The position numbers and the translations under genes were made by a program. Shown here piece after piece: positions 37,750-38,050 of a DNA stretch of 38,050 nucleotides (its first letter is position 1; the number at the start of each line of letters is the position of its first letter). The stretch lies in the NCBI GenBank assembly GCA_937893225.1, contig CALBJM010000174.1:1-38050 (forward strand), given 5' to 3'. Below the pieces are notes generated by a model. The model was given only the letters and a program-made list of their open reading frames with translations. It did not search any database and was not told where the DNA came from. This DNA is from an uncultured Erysipelotrichaceae bacterium. GTDB taxonomy: Bacteria; Bacillota_I; Bacilli_A; Erysipelotrichales; Erysipelotrichaceae.

Positions 37750-38050
37750 TAGTCTTTTTCTTTCAAATACTGCAAGTAAATCATTCGCAAGTCTTTTTCT
37801 TCTACAGTTCCAGCTTTATAAATTTCATTAAATTCTTGTCTTGTAATTTCAGACCACAAATAACCGTTAAAAGCTAAAGCTGCATCCGCTTCGTCACTCC
37901 AATGACCAGCTTTTTGAATCATACTTGATGCATCACTCCATAAATCTTTTGACGACGAATTCTTTTCTTCAACAAGCTTATAGTCGACAAATTTGTAAAG
38001 TTTCGCTTCTTCTTTGGATACAATAAATTCAACACGTTGACAACTATTGC
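37749..38050 (-). CDS. C-terminal part of an unknown protein (partial)
   Basis: The frame is open from the right window edge to TAA at 37749-37751, giving about 99 residues, including KEEAKLYKFVDYKLVEE, GHWSDEADAALAFNGYLWSE and TRQEFNEIYKAGTVEEKDLR, ending YLQYLKEKD. It is helical and acidic, with no recognised motif. It belongs to the same transcription unit as copy C and the QueC-like enzyme, with TAATG overlap. Confidence 0.7.
   Translation of the reverse strand, partial: NSCQRVEFIVSKEEAKLYKFVDYKLVEEKNSSSKDLWSDASSMIQKAGHWSDEADAALAFNGYLWSEITRQEFNEIYKAGTVEEKDLRMIYLQYLKEKD

Noticed and set aside
1..38050. tRNA genes, CRISPR arrays and insertion sequences
   Set aside because: I looked through the intergenic gaps, all about 215 bases or less, and saw no cloverleaf with a conserved T arm, no regularly spaced repeats and no transposase. 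A tRNA could still be missed by eye.

Overview
This 38 kb window looks like part of a large, AT-rich, tailed double-stranded DNA phage, probably infecting a Gram-negative bacterium. The evidence is tail-fibre, tail-spike and glycine-rich tail genes with tail-fibre assembly chaperones, dense packing on both strands, many small genes of unknown function, and typical phage accessory genes (YopX-like, DnaQ-like, SPFH, HD). I saw no ribosomal RNA, tRNA, CRISPR array or transposase. No intergenic gap exceeds about 215 bases. The host cannot be named from sequence alone; the distal tail fibre resembles those of proteobacterial phages and prophages.

Layout. Positions 1-3144 hold the end of a glycine-rich tail protein, a small gene, two tail-fibre assembly chaperones and a mosaic tail fibre whose distal part is clearly richer in G+C than everything else. 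Positions 3281-8702 hold two plus-strand genes (one kinase-like), two large minus-strand tail proteins (LamG repeats; propeller-like), a DnaQ-fold protein that has lost all its catalytic residues, and a 72-residue protein. Positions 8748-15045 hold another structural block: glycine-rich tail proteins (one split by in-frame stops), a beta-helix spike and a short tail protein.

The most striking region is a tightly overlapping minus-strand operon, read from 23230 down to 15083. It encodes an unknown protein, two paralogous proteins of which one ends in a 26-residue tail made only of Ser and Cys, a zinc-ribbon protein, four paralogous radical SAM enzymes, and two proteins with the fold of class V aminotransferases/cysteine desulfurases in which the PLP-binding lysine position is alanine. 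A third such lysine-less protein sits at 36784-37749, next to a QueC-like PP-loop enzyme. I infer a phage-encoded maturation system, perhaps RiPP-like, acting on the Ser/Cys tail. No experiment or database search backs this.

Positions 23282-38050 otherwise hold mostly small minus-strand genes behind well-formed host-type promoters (TTGACA, 17 bases, TATAAT-like): YopX-like, an SPFH membrane protein with a 38-residue membrane partner, a zinc metallopeptidase, an HD protein, a dual-specificity phosphatase, an intact DEDDh exonuclease, and nine otherwise dissimilar small proteins that all end in a common motif, roughly IGEVxLExI.

Regulation appears to fall into two classes. Accessory genes carry sigma70-like promoters. 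Structural genes, several others and the radical SAM operon instead carry GTTCT(T/A) followed by A/T, about 40 bases before the start codon, sometimes preceded by a TCGTACGA box. I read this as a candidate phage-specific (late) promoter, which would place the radical SAM operon with virion production.
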